Origin: Methylobacterium aquaticum | Lineage (GTDB): Bacteria > Pseudomonadota > Alphaproteobacteria > Rhizobiales > Beijerinckiaceae | NCBI RefSeq assembly: GCF_016804325.1 | Contig: NZ_CP043627.1 | Coordinates: forward strand, 1,811,001 to 1,875,000 | Direction of reading: 5' to 3' | DNA length: 64,000 nucleotides | Shown here: piece after piece, positions 10,172 to 18,838 of the stretch | Numbering within the stretch: the stretch's first letter is position 1 | How the letters are laid out: each line of letters begins with the position of its first letter | The notes under the pieces: model-generated | What the model saw: only the letters and a program-made list of their open reading frames with translations | Databases searched by the model: none | What the model was told of the DNA's origin: nothing | Position numbers and translations under genes: made by a program

Positions 10172-11215
10172 TTAATCGGTCTCGTCGCGCGTCTTCGACT
10201 CGGCGAAGGCCGCGTAGAGTTGGGGAAGACTCTGGATCAGGTAGGCGGCAAAGTCCGGCTCGACCGCGTCATCGACGGTGAGCTGGGTGCCCTGGCGGCC
10301 GCGCTCGATCCGCACCACCGGCCGTCCGCCGAGATTGGTCCACACCGCCGGGGTCGGGGCCGGCCGCGGCGCCGGCGCGGTGAGGCCGGCGAGCAGCCGG
10401 GCGAAGCGGTCGTCGGAGGACAAACCTGAGAAATCCGGCGCCGCCAGGATGCGGGACACCGCCTCCCCGGCTCCCTCGCGGGTCAGAGCCTCGACGAGCG
10501 CGGTCCAGCGCGGCCGCCCGGCCTTCGGCGCTGGGCCGACCGCCGCCACGACCTCCGCCGGTACCGCCCGGCCGATGCCGATCAGGCGCGAGAGCTGGGT
10601 CTTCTCGACGGCGAGCGCCGCCATGATGGTGGCGCGGTCGAAGCCGCGATCCTCGAGCGCGATCGCGAACAGGGCCCGCTCGATATAGCTGAGATCGGCC
10701 CGGGCCGAGTTCTCCTGGCCTTGCGCGACGACCAGATCCTCGTCGGTGAGCGCCTTGACCACCGCCCGCACCGGCCGGCCGAGCTCGGCCGCCGCGCGCA
10801 GGCGGCGATGGCCGTAGGCGACCTGATAGCGGCCCTCCGCCGCCGGGTGCGGCCGCACCAGGATCGGCACCTGCTGGCCGCGCTCGCGGATCAGGGCGAC
10901 GAACTCCGCGTGCTCCTGCGGATCGCCGGTCAGGCGGTCCTTCACGAACGACCCGTCGATCAGGCCTGGGTCGATCTCGACCACCCGGTCGCCGGAGGCG
11001 ACCATGGCGCGGGCCTCGGCCGCCGCGCTGGCGATGCGCCCGAGGCTGCGCCCCATGGCACCGACGGCGCCGGAGCGCACCAGCGGACGCGGCGCCTCGG
11101 GTGGTGTTTCCACCGCCTCGGCCGGGTTGCCAACTGGCAACTCCGCCGGCGGTTCTTGTTGCGGTTCCTGGGCGCGGGCGCTCAGCGCCGCGCGGAGGGC
11201 ATCCTTGCGCTTCAT
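10172..11215 (-). CDS. repB: plasmid partitioning protein RepB (ParB family)
   Basis: Centromere-binding partition protein of 347 residues. The ParB N-terminal domain carries VPILVRPHPAAEGRYQVAYG followed by GHRRLRAAAELG, which in ParB proteins forms the CTP-binding and clamp region. A helix-turn-helix follows around FDRATIMAALAVEKTQLSRL. The start ATG overlaps the repA stop as ATGA (4 bp), showing translational coupling. It should bind the parS-like palindromes at 12546 and possibly 11126, the latter lying inside its own 5' coding region. Together with RepA it segregates the replicon. Confidence 0.9.
   Translation of the reverse strand: MKRKDALRAALSARAQEPQQEPPAELPVGNPAEAVETPPEAPRPLVRSGAVGAMGRSLGRIASAAAEARAMVASGDRVVEIDPGLIDGSFVKDRLTGDPQEHAEFVALIRERGQQVPILVRPHPAAEGRYQVAYGHRRLRAAAELGRPVRAVVKALTDEDLVVAQGQENSARADLSYIERALFAIALEDRGFDRATIMAALAVEKTQLSRLIGIGRAVPAEVVAAVGPAPKAGRPRWTALVEALTREGAGEAVSRILAAPDFSGLSSDDRFARLLAGLTAPAPRPAPTPAVWTNLGGRPVVRIERGRQGTQLTVDDAVEPDFAAYLIQSLPQLYAAFAESKTRDETD
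11126..11141. promoter_or_regulatory. parS-like 16-bp palindrome inside repB
   Basis: GTTGCCAACTGGCAAC differs at one central base from the upstream perfect palindrome GTTGCCAGCTGGCAAC at 12546. It fits GTT-N10-AAC, the skeleton of repABC parS sites, but has AC in place of the central GC. It sits about 75 bp into the repB coding sequence. Confidence 0.55.
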
Positions 11216-12432
11216 GCCGGCACGCGTCCCCAGGCGCGGTGCATCAGGGCCTCGATCTCGCCGTTCACCCCGTCGAGCGCCTCGATCGCCCGGTCGTAGG
11301 TGGCGCGGGTGAAGCTCTCGCGGCCGATCTCGTAGAGGGTCTGCTTCGACAGGCCGGCATCCGAGATGGCGGTGGATTTGAGCATCAGGTGGGTCAGCAC
11401 CCGCTCGCGGAACAGCGAGCGCATGAAGCCGACCATCTGGGTCTGCGGTGCGTCCGACGGCTCGTAGCGGGTCACGACGTAGCGCAGGAAGTCGTAATCG
11501 AGGTCGGCGCCGGCCTCCTGCACCACCCCGAGCAGGTCGGAGGCCATCAGCAGGAACTGGCACATCGACATCACGTCGAGCATCTGCGGATGCACCGTCA
11601 CCAGCATCGCGGTCGCGGCGCAGAGCGCGCCCAGCGTCAGGAAGCCGAGCTGCGGCGGGCAGTCGAGGATCATCACGTCGTAATCGTCGGCGACGCTGCC
11701 GAGCGCCGTGGCGATGCGGCCGAAGAACGGCTCGGCGTTGCGGTCGGCCAGCACCCGCGGGGTGTCGTGCTCGAATTCCATCAGTTCGAGGTTGCCGGGC
11801 ACGAGGTCGAGGCCGGGGAAGTAGGTCTTGCGCACCACCTCCGAGAGCGGCTTCTGCTCGTCGTCGTGGCGGATCGCGGCATAGAGGGTCTGGTTGGGGC
11901 CGACGTCGAATTCCGGCTGGTAGCCGTGGAGCGCGGTCAGTGAGGCCTGCGGGTCGAGGTCGACGGCGAGCACCCGGTAGCCGCGGAGCGCCAGGTACTG
12001 GGCGAGGTGGGCCGCCGTGGTGGTCTTGCCCGACCCGCCCTTGAAGTTCACGACCGCGAGCACCTGGCAATGCTCGTCGCCGCTGCGGTGCGGCACGTAG
12101 CCCTTCGCCTTCGGGCCGTCGTCGAGGAGCTGGCGCAGCTCGTTGATCTGGTCGAGCGTGTAGGAGCGCCGGCCGCCGGGACCGATCTCCGGCTGCGGTC
12201 CCTTGCTCGCCAGCGAGAGCTGGCGCAGGTAGCCGTCCGCCACCCCGATCAGCTTCGCCGCCTCGCCGGAGGAGAACGACCGCAGCAGCTTGTGCGAGGC
12301 CGGCGGGAAGAGGGTGCGCCGCAGGGCGTTCAACTCGTTCGAGAGCGCGCCGCCATCGTCGGCGATGATCCGGGTGATCGAGGGGCGGTCGGAGATCGCG
12401 GCTCGTGCCTGCTCCTGCGGCTGGTCGGGCAT
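11212..12432 (-). CDS. repA: plasmid partitioning ATPase RepA (ParA family)
   Basis: ParA-type ATPase of 406 residues with a RepA-style N-terminal helix-turn-helix region (about residues 50-100, SSGEAAKLIGVADGYLRQLS), typical of type Ia partition proteins that also repress their own operon. The deviant Walker A is NFKGGSGKTTTAAHLA near residue 130, followed by VLAVDLDPQASLT, and the Walker B-like DVMILDCPPQLGF lies near 255. First gene of repA-repB-initiator, stop overlapping repB by 4 bp. The inverted repeats upstream (12509-12526, 12546-12561) are probable RepA/RepB binding sites. Confidence 0.93.
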   Translation of the reverse strand: MPDQPQEQARAAISDRPSITRIIADDGGALSNELNALRRTLFPPASHKLLRSFSSGEAAKLIGVADGYLRQLSLASKGPQPEIGPGGRRSYTLDQINELRQLLDDGPKAKGYVPHRSGDEHCQVLAVVNFKGGSGKTTTAAHLAQYLALRGYRVLAVDLDPQASLTALHGYQPEFDVGPNQTLYAAIRHDDEQKPLSEVVRKTYFPGLDLVPGNLELMEFEHDTPRVLADRNAEPFFGRIATALGSVADDYDVMILDCPPQLGFLTLGALCAATAMLVTVHPQMLDVMSMCQFLLMASDLLGVVQEAGADLDYDFLRYVVTRYEPSDAPQTQMVGFMRSLFRERVLTHLMLKSTAISDAGLSKQTLYEIGRESFTRATYDRAIEALDGVNGEIEALMHRAWGRVPA

Positions 12433-12508
12433 TTACGGTTCCTGAGCGAATTGCGGAAAAACTCCGTAAAACGATGCCAGCGTGGCCGTAGGGACGCAAT
12501 CGGTTTTT

Positions 12509-12526
12509 GGTTAAGATCGATTAACC
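12509..12526. promoter_or_regulatory. GGTTAA-N6-TTAACC inverted repeat upstream of repA
   Basis: GGTTAAGATCGATTAACC lies 77 bp upstream of the repA ATG and 20 bp from the parS-like palindrome, in a local AT-rich patch. Position fits the repA promoter and its autorepression operator. Confidence 0.5.
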
Positions 12527-12545
12527 ATGGCTCGTCGGACGGCGA

Positions 12546-12561
12546 GTTGCCAGCTGGCAAC
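12546..12561. promoter_or_regulatory. parS centromere-like site, perfect 16-bp palindrome
   Basis: GTTGCCAGCTGGCAAC matches the repABC parS pattern GTTNNCNGCNGNNAAC at every fixed position. It lies about 115 bp upstream of repA, one of the usual positions of parS in such operons, and is the likely RepB loading site. Confidence 0.75.
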
Positions 12562-12675
12562 CGGGTTGCCAGGAGCTTCGGTGAAGGGCGCTCACGCGAG
12601 GGTGCGATCGTCTCCATGGTCACGCGCCCGGGGATCGCTTAACCGAGCCATGAGCCTCACGGAGGAGACGGGCCG

Positions 12676-13296
12676 ATGGCGATCCTGGAAACGGTGGCGG
12701 AGCTGGAGCGGGTCTACGGCGCGTTCGGCGCGGTCGGCGAGGCCTCGACCGCGAAGGTCGCCGATCACATCACGCCGCATTACCGGCGCTTCATCGAGGT
12801 CGCGCCGTTCGCGGCGCTGGCGACGAGCGGCCCGGAGGGGCTCGATTGCTCGCCCCGCGGCGACCGCCCGGGCTTCGTGCGGGTCGCCGATCCGCGCACG
12901 CTGCTGCTCCCCGACCGTCGCGGCAACAACCGGATCGACAGCCTGCGTAACGTGATCCGAGACCCGCGGGTCGGGCTGATGTTCCTGATCCCCGGCATCG
13001 GCAACGCGCTGCGGGTCAACGGGCGGGCGGCGATCGACGACGATGCGGATCTCTGCGCGTCCTTCGCCGTCGACGGCAAGGCGCCGCGCACCGTGATGGT
13101 GATCCGGGTCGGCGAGGTCTATTTCCAGTGCGCCCGGGCGCTGATCCGCTCGGGCCTGTGGCGGGACGAGGCCCGGGTCGATCCGAAGACGCTGCCGACG
13201 CCCGGCCAGATCCTGGCCGAGATGAGCGAAGGCCGCGTCGGCGGCGAGAGCTACGACGCGGCCTGGGCCGAGCGGGCGAAGCAGACGATGTGGTGA
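12676..13296 (+). CDS. pyridoxamine 5'-phosphate oxidase family (flavin-binding split barrel) protein
   Basis: 206-residue protein with the FMN-binding split-barrel fold of the PNPOx superfamily, closest in appearance to the MSMEG_1061-type group. Recognisable pieces are FAALATSGPEGLDCSPRGD around residues 40-60, DRRGNNRIDSLRNVIRDPRV around 80-100, and LMFLIPGIGNALRVNGRA. The substrate is unknown, and small oxidoreductase or flavin-sequestering roles are both seen in the family. GGAGGAG lies about 8 bp before the ATG. Divergent from repA and convergent with the chemoreceptor gene. Confidence 0.85.
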   Translation: MAILETVAELERVYGAFGAVGEASTAKVADHITPHYRRFIEVAPFAALATSGPEGLDCSPRGDRPGFVRVADPRTLLLPDRRGNNRIDSLRNVIRDPRVGLMFLIPGIGNALRVNGRAAIDDDADLCASFAVDGKAPRTVMVIRVGEVYFQCARALIRSGLWRDEARVDPKTLPTPGQILAEMSEGRVGGESYDAAWAERAKQTMW

Positions 13297-13303
13297 GGAA
13301 GCA

Positions 13304-13324
13304 CCCCGCCGCGGAGCGGCGGGG
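13304..13324. terminator. GC hairpin between convergent genes
   Basis: CCCCGCCGC and GCGGCGGGG with a three-base loop fill the 35-bp gap between the convergent oxidase-family gene and the chemoreceptor gene. No T-run on either side, so it may act as a bidirectional hairpin barrier or assist Rho. Confidence 0.5.
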
Positions 13325-13331
13325 AAGGGCG

Positions 13332-15371
13332 TCACGCCGCCTGGATGTCGCGCAGGAAGTCGTCGACCTGCCGCTTGACCTGGAGCGACTGGCTGGCCAG
13401 CTCCGCCGCGGCGGTCAGCACCTGGGAGGCGGCGCTGCCGGTCTCCCCGGCCGAGGCCAGGACCCGGGCGACGTTCTCCGACACGTCCCGCGTGCCGTGC
13501 GCCGCCTCGCCGGCATTGCGCGAAATCTCGCTGGTGGCGGCAGTCTGCTCGGTGACCGTCGCGGCGATGGCCGCGCTGATCTCGCTCATCCCGGCGATGG
13601 TGCGGTTGACCTGCCGGATCGCCTCCGCCGCCTGGCCGGTGGCGCCCTGGATCGCCGCGATCTGGCCGCTGATCTCGTCGGTGGCCCGTGACGTCTGGCT
13701 GGCCAGTTCCTTGACCTCGGCCGCGACCACCGCGAAGCCGCGGCCCGCCTCGCCGGCGCGGGCCGCCTCGATCGTGGCGTTCAGCGCCAGCAGGTTGGTC
13801 TGGCTGGCGATCGACGCGATGGTGGTGACGGCGGCGCCAATCTGCTCGGCTGCGTGACTCAGGCCCGCCATCGTGGCCCCGGTCGCCTCGGCGTCCCGGG
13901 CCGCATGGGACGCCACGTCGTTGGAGCGCAGGACCTGCCGCTCGATCTCCTGGAGGGAGGAGACCATCTCCTCGGCCGCCGCCGCGACGGTCTGGACGTT
14001 GACCGCCGTCTCCTCGGCCGCCGCGCTCGAGGCCAGGGCCTGGCCGTTGGTGGAATCCGCCACCTGGGTCATCGCCCGGGCGGTGGCGTCGAGTTCCGTC
14101 GCCGCGGAGGTGACGATGCCGAGCGCCCCGGCGATGCCGTCCTGGAAGTCGCGGACGAGCCGGTCGACCCGGGCCGCCCGCTCCAGGCGGCGGCGTTGTT
14201 CGCTCTCGCTCTCGCTCATCAGGAGGTCGGCCTGGTGCGCCTTGTCGCGGAACACCTCGAGCGCCTGGTTGACCCGGCCGATCTCGTCGCCGCGCTGGGT
14301 GTCGGTGATCGCCACGTCGTAGCGGCGCTCGATCAGGGCCTCGATCGTCGTCAGGCAGCGTTCCAGGGGGCGGCGGATCAGGCGGCGCGCCGCCAGGAAC
14401 AGGACGCCGAGGAGGACGAGGAGGACGATGAACCCGGCCGCCGCCGTCTCGGCGACGCGCAGGGTGATCGGGTGCGAGAAGGCGGCGGCCGGCACGTCCA
14501 TGACCAGCGACCAGGTCGTGTTCATGCCGGGCTGCGTGAACGGGTAGACGAGGCGGACCGAGCCGTCCGGGCTGCCGCGCAGGATGCGCGGCCGCCTGTC
14601 GGCCAGGGCGGCCCTGATGTCGGCTGCGCCGACGCCGTCGTAGTCCTTCATCAGGAGGTCGGGCTGCGGGGGAACGATCCACTTGCCGGCATTCGACAGC
14701 ATCAGGACGCGCCCGCCGTCGAACGGGCGCATCGCCGCGAAGGCCTCCGCGAGCCAGCTCAGCCGGATGTCGACGCCGCCGACGCCCACCACCTGGGTCC
14801 CGACCTTGAGCGGCGCCGAGACCGAGGTGACGAGCTGCCCCTGGCTGGTCACGTAGGGCTCGACGAGGAGACTTTTGCCGGACGCGATCGGTTCGCGGTA
14901 CCAGGCCTGCGCCGGATCGACGGGGAAGGTCGAGAAGGCGAGGGTGCCGTCGTCCTTCTTCGTCCAGTAGGGCGTGAAGAGGCCGGCGGCGTTCTCGAAG
15001 CCGGTTCCGCTGAAGTAAGGCGCAGCGCGCTTGTCCGTGGTGTCGGACATCCAGGCGCCGAACAGGTCGGGATAGTGCCGCAGCAGCGATTCGAGCGTTG
15101 CGACGGTATCGGCCTTGCGGACGGTGCCGCTGCCCATGAGTCCCGACAGCGTGCCCGTCAGGGCGGTGCCGGCCGAGACGGCATCGACGATCCTGACCGA
15201 GGTCTGCGCCGTCGCGACGGCGGCCTTCTCGGCGGCGAGTTGCAGGATCTGGTCGTTGGTCCGTTCCGCGGCCACCCATCCGGAGATGCCGACGAAGCCG
15301 ACGAGGGTCAGGCCAATCGCCGATCCGGCGATCACCATCAGCCTGCCGGATAAACTCTTCTTGATCGTCAT
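13332..15371 (-). CDS. methyl-accepting chemotaxis protein with periplasmic Cache-type sensor
   Basis: Transmembrane chemoreceptor of 679 residues from ATG 15371. First membrane helix at about residues 10-32, then a periplasmic region of some 300 residues with double-Cache features ([15 protein letters not shown], then [16 protein letters not shown]). A second membrane helix is [18 protein letters not shown], followed by a HAMP domain, and the cytoplasmic signalling domain has the hairpin-tip motif [20 protein letters not shown]. The ligand is not predictable. No C-terminal CheR-tether pentapeptide is seen. An in-frame ATG 54 bp upstream is less likely because it would put an odd Trp/Ser-rich segment before the membrane helix. 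Confidence 0.9.
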   Translation of the reverse strand: MTIKKSLSGRLMVIAGSAIGLTLVGFVGISGWVAAERTNDQILQLAAEKAAVATAQTSVRIVDAVSAGTALTGTLSGLMGSGTVRKADTVATLESLLRHYPDLFGAWMSDTTDKRAAPYFSGTGFENAAGLFTPYWTKKDDGTLAFSTFPVDPAQAWYREPIASGKSLLVEPYVTSQGQLVTSVSAPLKVGTQVVGVGGVDIRLSWLAEAFAAMRPFDGGRVLMLSNAGKWIVPPQPDLLMKDYDGVGAADIRAALADRRPRILRGSPDGSVRLVYPFTQPGMNTTWSLVMDVPAAAFSHPITLRVAETAAAGFIVLLVLLGVLFLAARRLIRRPLERCLTTIEALIERRYDVAITDTQRGDEIGRVNQALEVFRDKAHQADLLMSESESEQRRRLERAARVDRLVRDFQDGIAGALGIVTSAATELDATARAMTQVADSTNGQALASSAAAEETAVNVQTVAAAAEEMVSSLQEIERQVLRSNDVASHAARDAEATGATMAGLSHAAEQIGAAVTTIASIASQTNLLALNATIEAARAGEAGRGFAVVAAEVKELASQTSRATDEISGQIAAIQGATGQAAEAIRQVNRTIAGMSEISAAIAATVTEQTAATSEISRNAGEAAHGTRDVSENVARVLASAGETGSAASQVLTAAAELASQSLQVKRQVDDFLRDIQAA

Positions 15372-15723
15372 CGACAACAACCTGGTACTGCTCCAACTGC
15401 AGCTTTCCCGCCAGATGGTGAACAAAAAGTTTATCTTTGCGAGAGAAATGATAGAAATTCAGACGATCCGCGAAACGCTTCGCAGTTCGCAAAACTGTCG
15501 GAGGAATTCATTCCACCCTCGGCCAATCCGATGCAGACGAGCCGGCCCGGTCTCATCTGGCGCAGGGCCGTGACGCGTCCGGAACGGTAGGGCAGGGCGC
15601 CCGCGGATTTCAGGGTTACGCGACGACCGGCTCGCCGTCGGGGACGGTCGCGCGTGCGAGGGCACAAAGACACGGAACGGACTCCGCTCCGACGCGGCGA
15701 TCGGTCCAGAGGACAAGGTCAGG
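15372..15723. other. intergenic region between divergent genes
   Basis: About 350 bp between the divergent chemoreceptor and C45 hydrolase genes. The part next to the chemoreceptor (15418-15470) is AT-rich and probably holds its promoter. No gene, repeat or clear operator was seen. Confidence 0.5.
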
Positions 15724-16692
15724 ATGCAAAAAACCTTCACTGCCCATGTCGAGGACCGCCCCGGCCCCGGGTGGCTCGCCCGGTTCCGCCAGGGGCGGGA
15801 CGAGGCGGCGCGGTGGTATCTCGGGGAGGGGGCGCCCGAGCGGCCGTCGGCCGCCGAATGCCGCGCGGCGCTCCTGCGCCACATGCCCGAACTCGTCCCG
15901 GCCTACGACGACCTGTGCGGGATGGTCGGCGACGACGAACTCGCTCACCGCATCCTCAGCCATTACCGGCCGGCCCCGCACCGGCAGGGATGCAGCCAGG
16001 CGGTCTGGCTCGGCGAGGGCGGCCCGGCCCTGATCCGCAACTACGATTATCCGCTCTCCGCCATCACCGGCCGCATCGAGATGACGGCGTGGTCGGGCCG
16101 CCGGGTGATCGGGATGGTGCAGCGGCCCTGGGGCGGCTGCCTCGACGGGATGAACGAGGACGGGCTGGTGGCCAGCTGTACCCTCGGCGGCATCGCCCGG
16201 CGGGGCGAGGGCTTCGCCATCATCCAGATGCTGCGCTACGTGCTGGAGACCTGCGGCTCGGTCCGCGAGGGGGTGGCCGCGCTCTCCCGCCTTCCGGCGG
16301 TGCAGCTCCACAACGTCACGCTCCTCGACCGCAGCGGCGATCACGCCACGGTGTTCCTCGGTCCCCGGCGCGAGCCGGCGGTGACGCGCCAGCGCACCTG
16401 CACCAACCACCAGGAGCGGGTCTCGTCCGCCTCCCGCTCGGCGCTACGTCAGCGGGTGCTGGAGGAGGCCCTGGACGATCCCGCGACCACCCTCGCGGCG
16501 CTGGCGGCGCGCTTCGCCGAGCCGCCGCTCCATTCGCGCAAGCTCAGCTTCCCCACGGCCTATACCGCCTTGTACCGGCCCGACGCCGGCCGCGTCGACT
16601 ACCTCTGGCCCGGCTACCGCTGGAGCCTGGGCTTCGACCGGTTCGAGGAGGGGGCCTATACCCACGATTACGGGGTGCTGGAGCCGGGGTGA
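15724..16692 (+). CDS. C45-type Ntn hydrolase / acyltransferase-like protein
   Basis: 322-residue protein of the C45 (acyl-CoA:6-aminopenicillanic acid acyltransferase-like) and choloylglycine-hydrolase-like N-terminal nucleophile group. The candidate nucleophile is the Cys in RQGCSQAVW at about residue 98, followed by LIRNYDYPLS, the typical R-N-x-D after the nucleophile. GGCLDGMNEDGL and a late TCTNHQ segment (Asn before His) are also characteristic. Members are normally autocleaved directly before the Cys. Here the propeptide would be about 97 residues. Substrate unknown (amide bond of an acyl or peptide compound). No signal peptide seen. Confidence 0.8.
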   Translation: MQKTFTAHVEDRPGPGWLARFRQGRDEAARWYLGEGAPERPSAAECRAALLRHMPELVPAYDDLCGMVGDDELAHRILSHYRPAPHRQGCSQAVWLGEGGPALIRNYDYPLSAITGRIEMTAWSGRRVIGMVQRPWGGCLDGMNEDGLVASCTLGGIARRGEGFAIIQMLRYVLETCGSVREGVAALSRLPAVQLHNVTLLDRSGDHATVFLGPRREPAVTRQRTCTNHQERVSSASRSALRQRVLEEALDDPATTLAALAARFAEPPLHSRKLSFPTAYTALYRPDAGRVDYLWPGYRWSLGFDRFEEGAYTHDYGVLEPG

Positions 16693-16745
16693 GCGGGCGG
16701 GACGCCGGATCCCGGTATGCGTCGACGAATTCGAACACCCACCGG

Positions 16746-16882
16746 GTCATTCCGGGGCCGCGAAAGCGGAGCCCGGAATCCAGAACCGCGGATGGTCTAG
16801 AAAAAGGCGGATCGCGCTCCGCTTTGTTCTTCCACACCCGAGTGTCTGGATTCCGGGCTCCGCTGCGCGGCCCCGGAATGAC
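16746..16882. repeat. MITE-like palindrome, family B copy 2
   Basis: 137-bp element between convergent genes. It begins GTCATTCCGGGGCCGCGAAA and ends with the near-complement GGCCCCGGAATGAC. Between the arms lies about 60 bp of unique-looking filler containing AGGCGGATCGCGCTCCGCTT, related in inverted orientation to the filler at 60117-60254. Confidence 0.8.
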
Positions 16883-16930
16883 GCTGAGTGTGGCCCACCG
16901 GTCGAGGCAGCAACGACCGTCCAGGCCGGA

Positions 16931-18688
16931 TCACGCCCGACCCTGCTCCCCCGCCTGCGGCAGCACCTGCTCCGGCGGGCCCGAGGCGACGATCCGGCCG
17001 CCCTCCAGCACATGCACCGTATCGGCGCCGGCGAGGCTGGTGAGGCGGTGGGCGATCATGATGAGGGTGCGGGTGCCGGACAGCCCCTGCACCGCCCGCA
17101 TCACCACGGCCTCCGTCTCGGAATCGAGGGCGGAGGTCGCCTCGTCGAACACGATCACGTCGGGATCGTGGTAGAGCGCCCGGGCGATGCCGATGCGCTG
17201 GCGCTGGCCGCCGGAGAGCCGGGCGCCGCGCTCGCCGACGCGGGTGGCGTAGGCCTCCGGCAGGGCGGCGACGAAGTCGTGCGCGCCGGCGAGACGCGCC
17301 GCCCGCTCCACCGCCGCCGCGTCGATCGTGTCGAGGCCGAAGGCGATGTTCTCCGCGATGGTGCCGTCGATCAGGAAGATGTCCTGGGGCACGTAGCCGA
17401 TGCGGTTCTGCCAGGCCGGCAGGGTGGCGGGATCGAGCGTCGTGCCGTCGACCGCGATGCGCCCGGCCGTCGGATGCAGGAAGCCGAGGATCAGCCCGAT
17501 CAGCGTCGACTTGCCCGAGCCGGTGCGGCCGACGAGGCCGACCGTGGTGTGGGCCGGAATCGTCAGGGTGACGCCTGCGAGCGCCGGGCGGCCGGCCTCG
17601 TAGTCGAACCCGACGCCCTCCAGGCGGATCGCCTCCCGGAACGGCAGGCGCTCGCGGGTACGGGGGAGGGCGGGGCGCTCGCCCTCGAGCCCGTCGACGA
17701 CGAGCCGCACCGCCGGCAGGGTGAAGCGCAGGAGGGCGAGTGCGTTGAACACGTTCTGGAACGCCGGCAGCATCCGGTAGCCGGCGAAGGCGAACAGGCC
17801 GAGGAGCGGCAGGATGCCGGCGGTGTCGAGCCCCTGCGAGAGGGCGAACAGCACCACCACGATCACGCCGCCGAAGGCCAGGGCCTCGATGACGAATCGC
17901 GGCAACTGCCCGGTGAGCAGGCTCTCGGCGCTGGCCTGGGCGTAGGTGCGGGCGGGGGCCTCGAACCGGCGCGCGAAGGCTTGCGCCCGGCCGTAGAGCT
18001 TCAATTCGGTGAGGCCGCCCAGGGTCTCGTGCACCACCTGGAACCGGCCGGCATTGCCGGCGACGGCCCGGGCGCCGATGCGGGCGAGCCGCGCCCGCAC
18101 CACCAGGAAGATGCCGACATAGAGCCCGCCGAAGCCGGCGCCGAGGATCAGCGCCAGGCGCGGCGAGACGACGAGCAGGAACGCGATGACGGCGAGCGCC
18201 GAGGTCGCCCGCGAGGCGATGACGGTGGCGGGCGTCAGCACGCCGACGACGAGGCGGTCGGTCTCGCTCAGGATCGTCTTGGCGAGCTCGGCGCTGTTGG
18301 CGGTGGTGAAGAACAGCCGCTCGCGGTCGATGGTGCGGAACAGCAGCCGGCGGGCGAAGCCGTAGCCGACGCTGTGGCTGAAGCGGAGCTGGGCGTAGGT
18401 GAGCCCGGCATTGACGCAGGAGGTGGTGAGGATGGCGACGAGTGCCGCCAGCCCGACCACGATCAGGAAGGTGCGGTCGTCGGTCAGCCCGAGCCCGTCG
18501 CGGATGGCGCCGAGCGCCGGAACCCGCGACGCCGCGCCGGGATCGCCGACCAGCGTCAGGAACGGTACCACCGAGGCGACGCCGACCACTTCGAGCAGGG
18601 CCGCGAGGGCGAGCCCGGCCCCAATCAGCCCGGCGCGGCGGCGCTCGCGCAGGGTCATGGCGCGGAGGAGGTCGATCAGCGCGCGCAT
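16931..18688 (-). CDS. ABC exporter, fused membrane and ATPase domains (MsbA/PglK-like)
   Basis: 585-residue half-transporter. The membrane domain spans about residues 20-320 with six predicted helices. The ATPase domain has Walker A GLVGRTGSGKSTL, signature RLSGGQRQRIGIARAL, Walker B DVIVFDEATSALD and H-loop IAHRL. Such homodimeric exporters flip lipids, lipid-linked glycans or peptides. Its place downstream of three glycosyltransferases and a DUF2142 protein suggests a lipid-linked sugar substrate, which is an inference. ATG 18688 is chosen over the ORF start at 18802, which would add a Pro/Arg-rich leader overlapping a long palindrome. Confidence 0.88.
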   Translation of the reverse strand: MRALIDLLRAMTLRERRRAGLIGAGLALAALLEVVGVASVVPFLTLVGDPGAASRVPALGAIRDGLGLTDDRTFLIVVGLAALVAILTTSCVNAGLTYAQLRFSHSVGYGFARRLLFRTIDRERLFFTTANSAELAKTILSETDRLVVGVLTPATVIASRATSALAVIAFLLVVSPRLALILGAGFGGLYVGIFLVVRARLARIGARAVAGNAGRFQVVHETLGGLTELKLYGRAQAFARRFEAPARTYAQASAESLLTGQLPRFVIEALAFGGVIVVVLFALSQGLDTAGILPLLGLFAFAGYRMLPAFQNVFNALALLRFTLPAVRLVVDGLEGERPALPRTRERLPFREAIRLEGVGFDYEAGRPALAGVTLTIPAHTTVGLVGRTGSGKSTLIGLILGFLHPTAGRIAVDGTTLDPATLPAWQNRIGYVPQDIFLIDGTIAENIAFGLDTIDAAAVERAARLAGAHDFVAALPEAYATRVGERGARLSGGQRQRIGIARALYHDPDVIVFDEATSALDSETEAVVMRAVQGLSGTRTLIMIAHRLTSLAGADTVHVLEGGRIVASGPPEQVLPQAGEQGRA

Positions 18689-18758
18689 GGGGCGGGATTC
18701 GGGAGGGGAGGGGAGGGGGGCATGCGGTCCTGTCGTGCGCCGCTCGTATCCAGCTGGC

Positions 18759-18800
18759 GCGGGCTTTCCTCTCCCCGCGGGCGGGGAGAGGAAAGCCCGC
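18759..18800. repeat. perfect 20-bp-arm palindrome
   Basis: GCGGGCTTTCCTCTCCCCGC followed by two bases and its exact reverse complement, in the 150-bp gap between the DUF2142 gene and the ABC exporter. On the minus strand it would form a strong hairpin and could attenuate read-through into the exporter gene. Confidence 0.75.
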
Positions 18801-18838
18801 ACGATCCGGCGCGTGAATTCCGACGGCCCGCCCCGCCT

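Noticed and set aside
10172..12499. 775-residue open frame covering repB and part of repA
   Set aside because: Only its C-terminal 347 residues look like protein (ParB). The upstream part is an Arg/Pro-rich shadow of repA in the wrong frame, and the repB ATG overlaps the repA stop in the expected way.
12592..15492. 966-residue minus-strand open frame
   Set aside because: Arg/Gly-rich low-complexity translation lying antisense or out of frame to the oxidase-family gene and the chemoreceptor. A product of high GC content.
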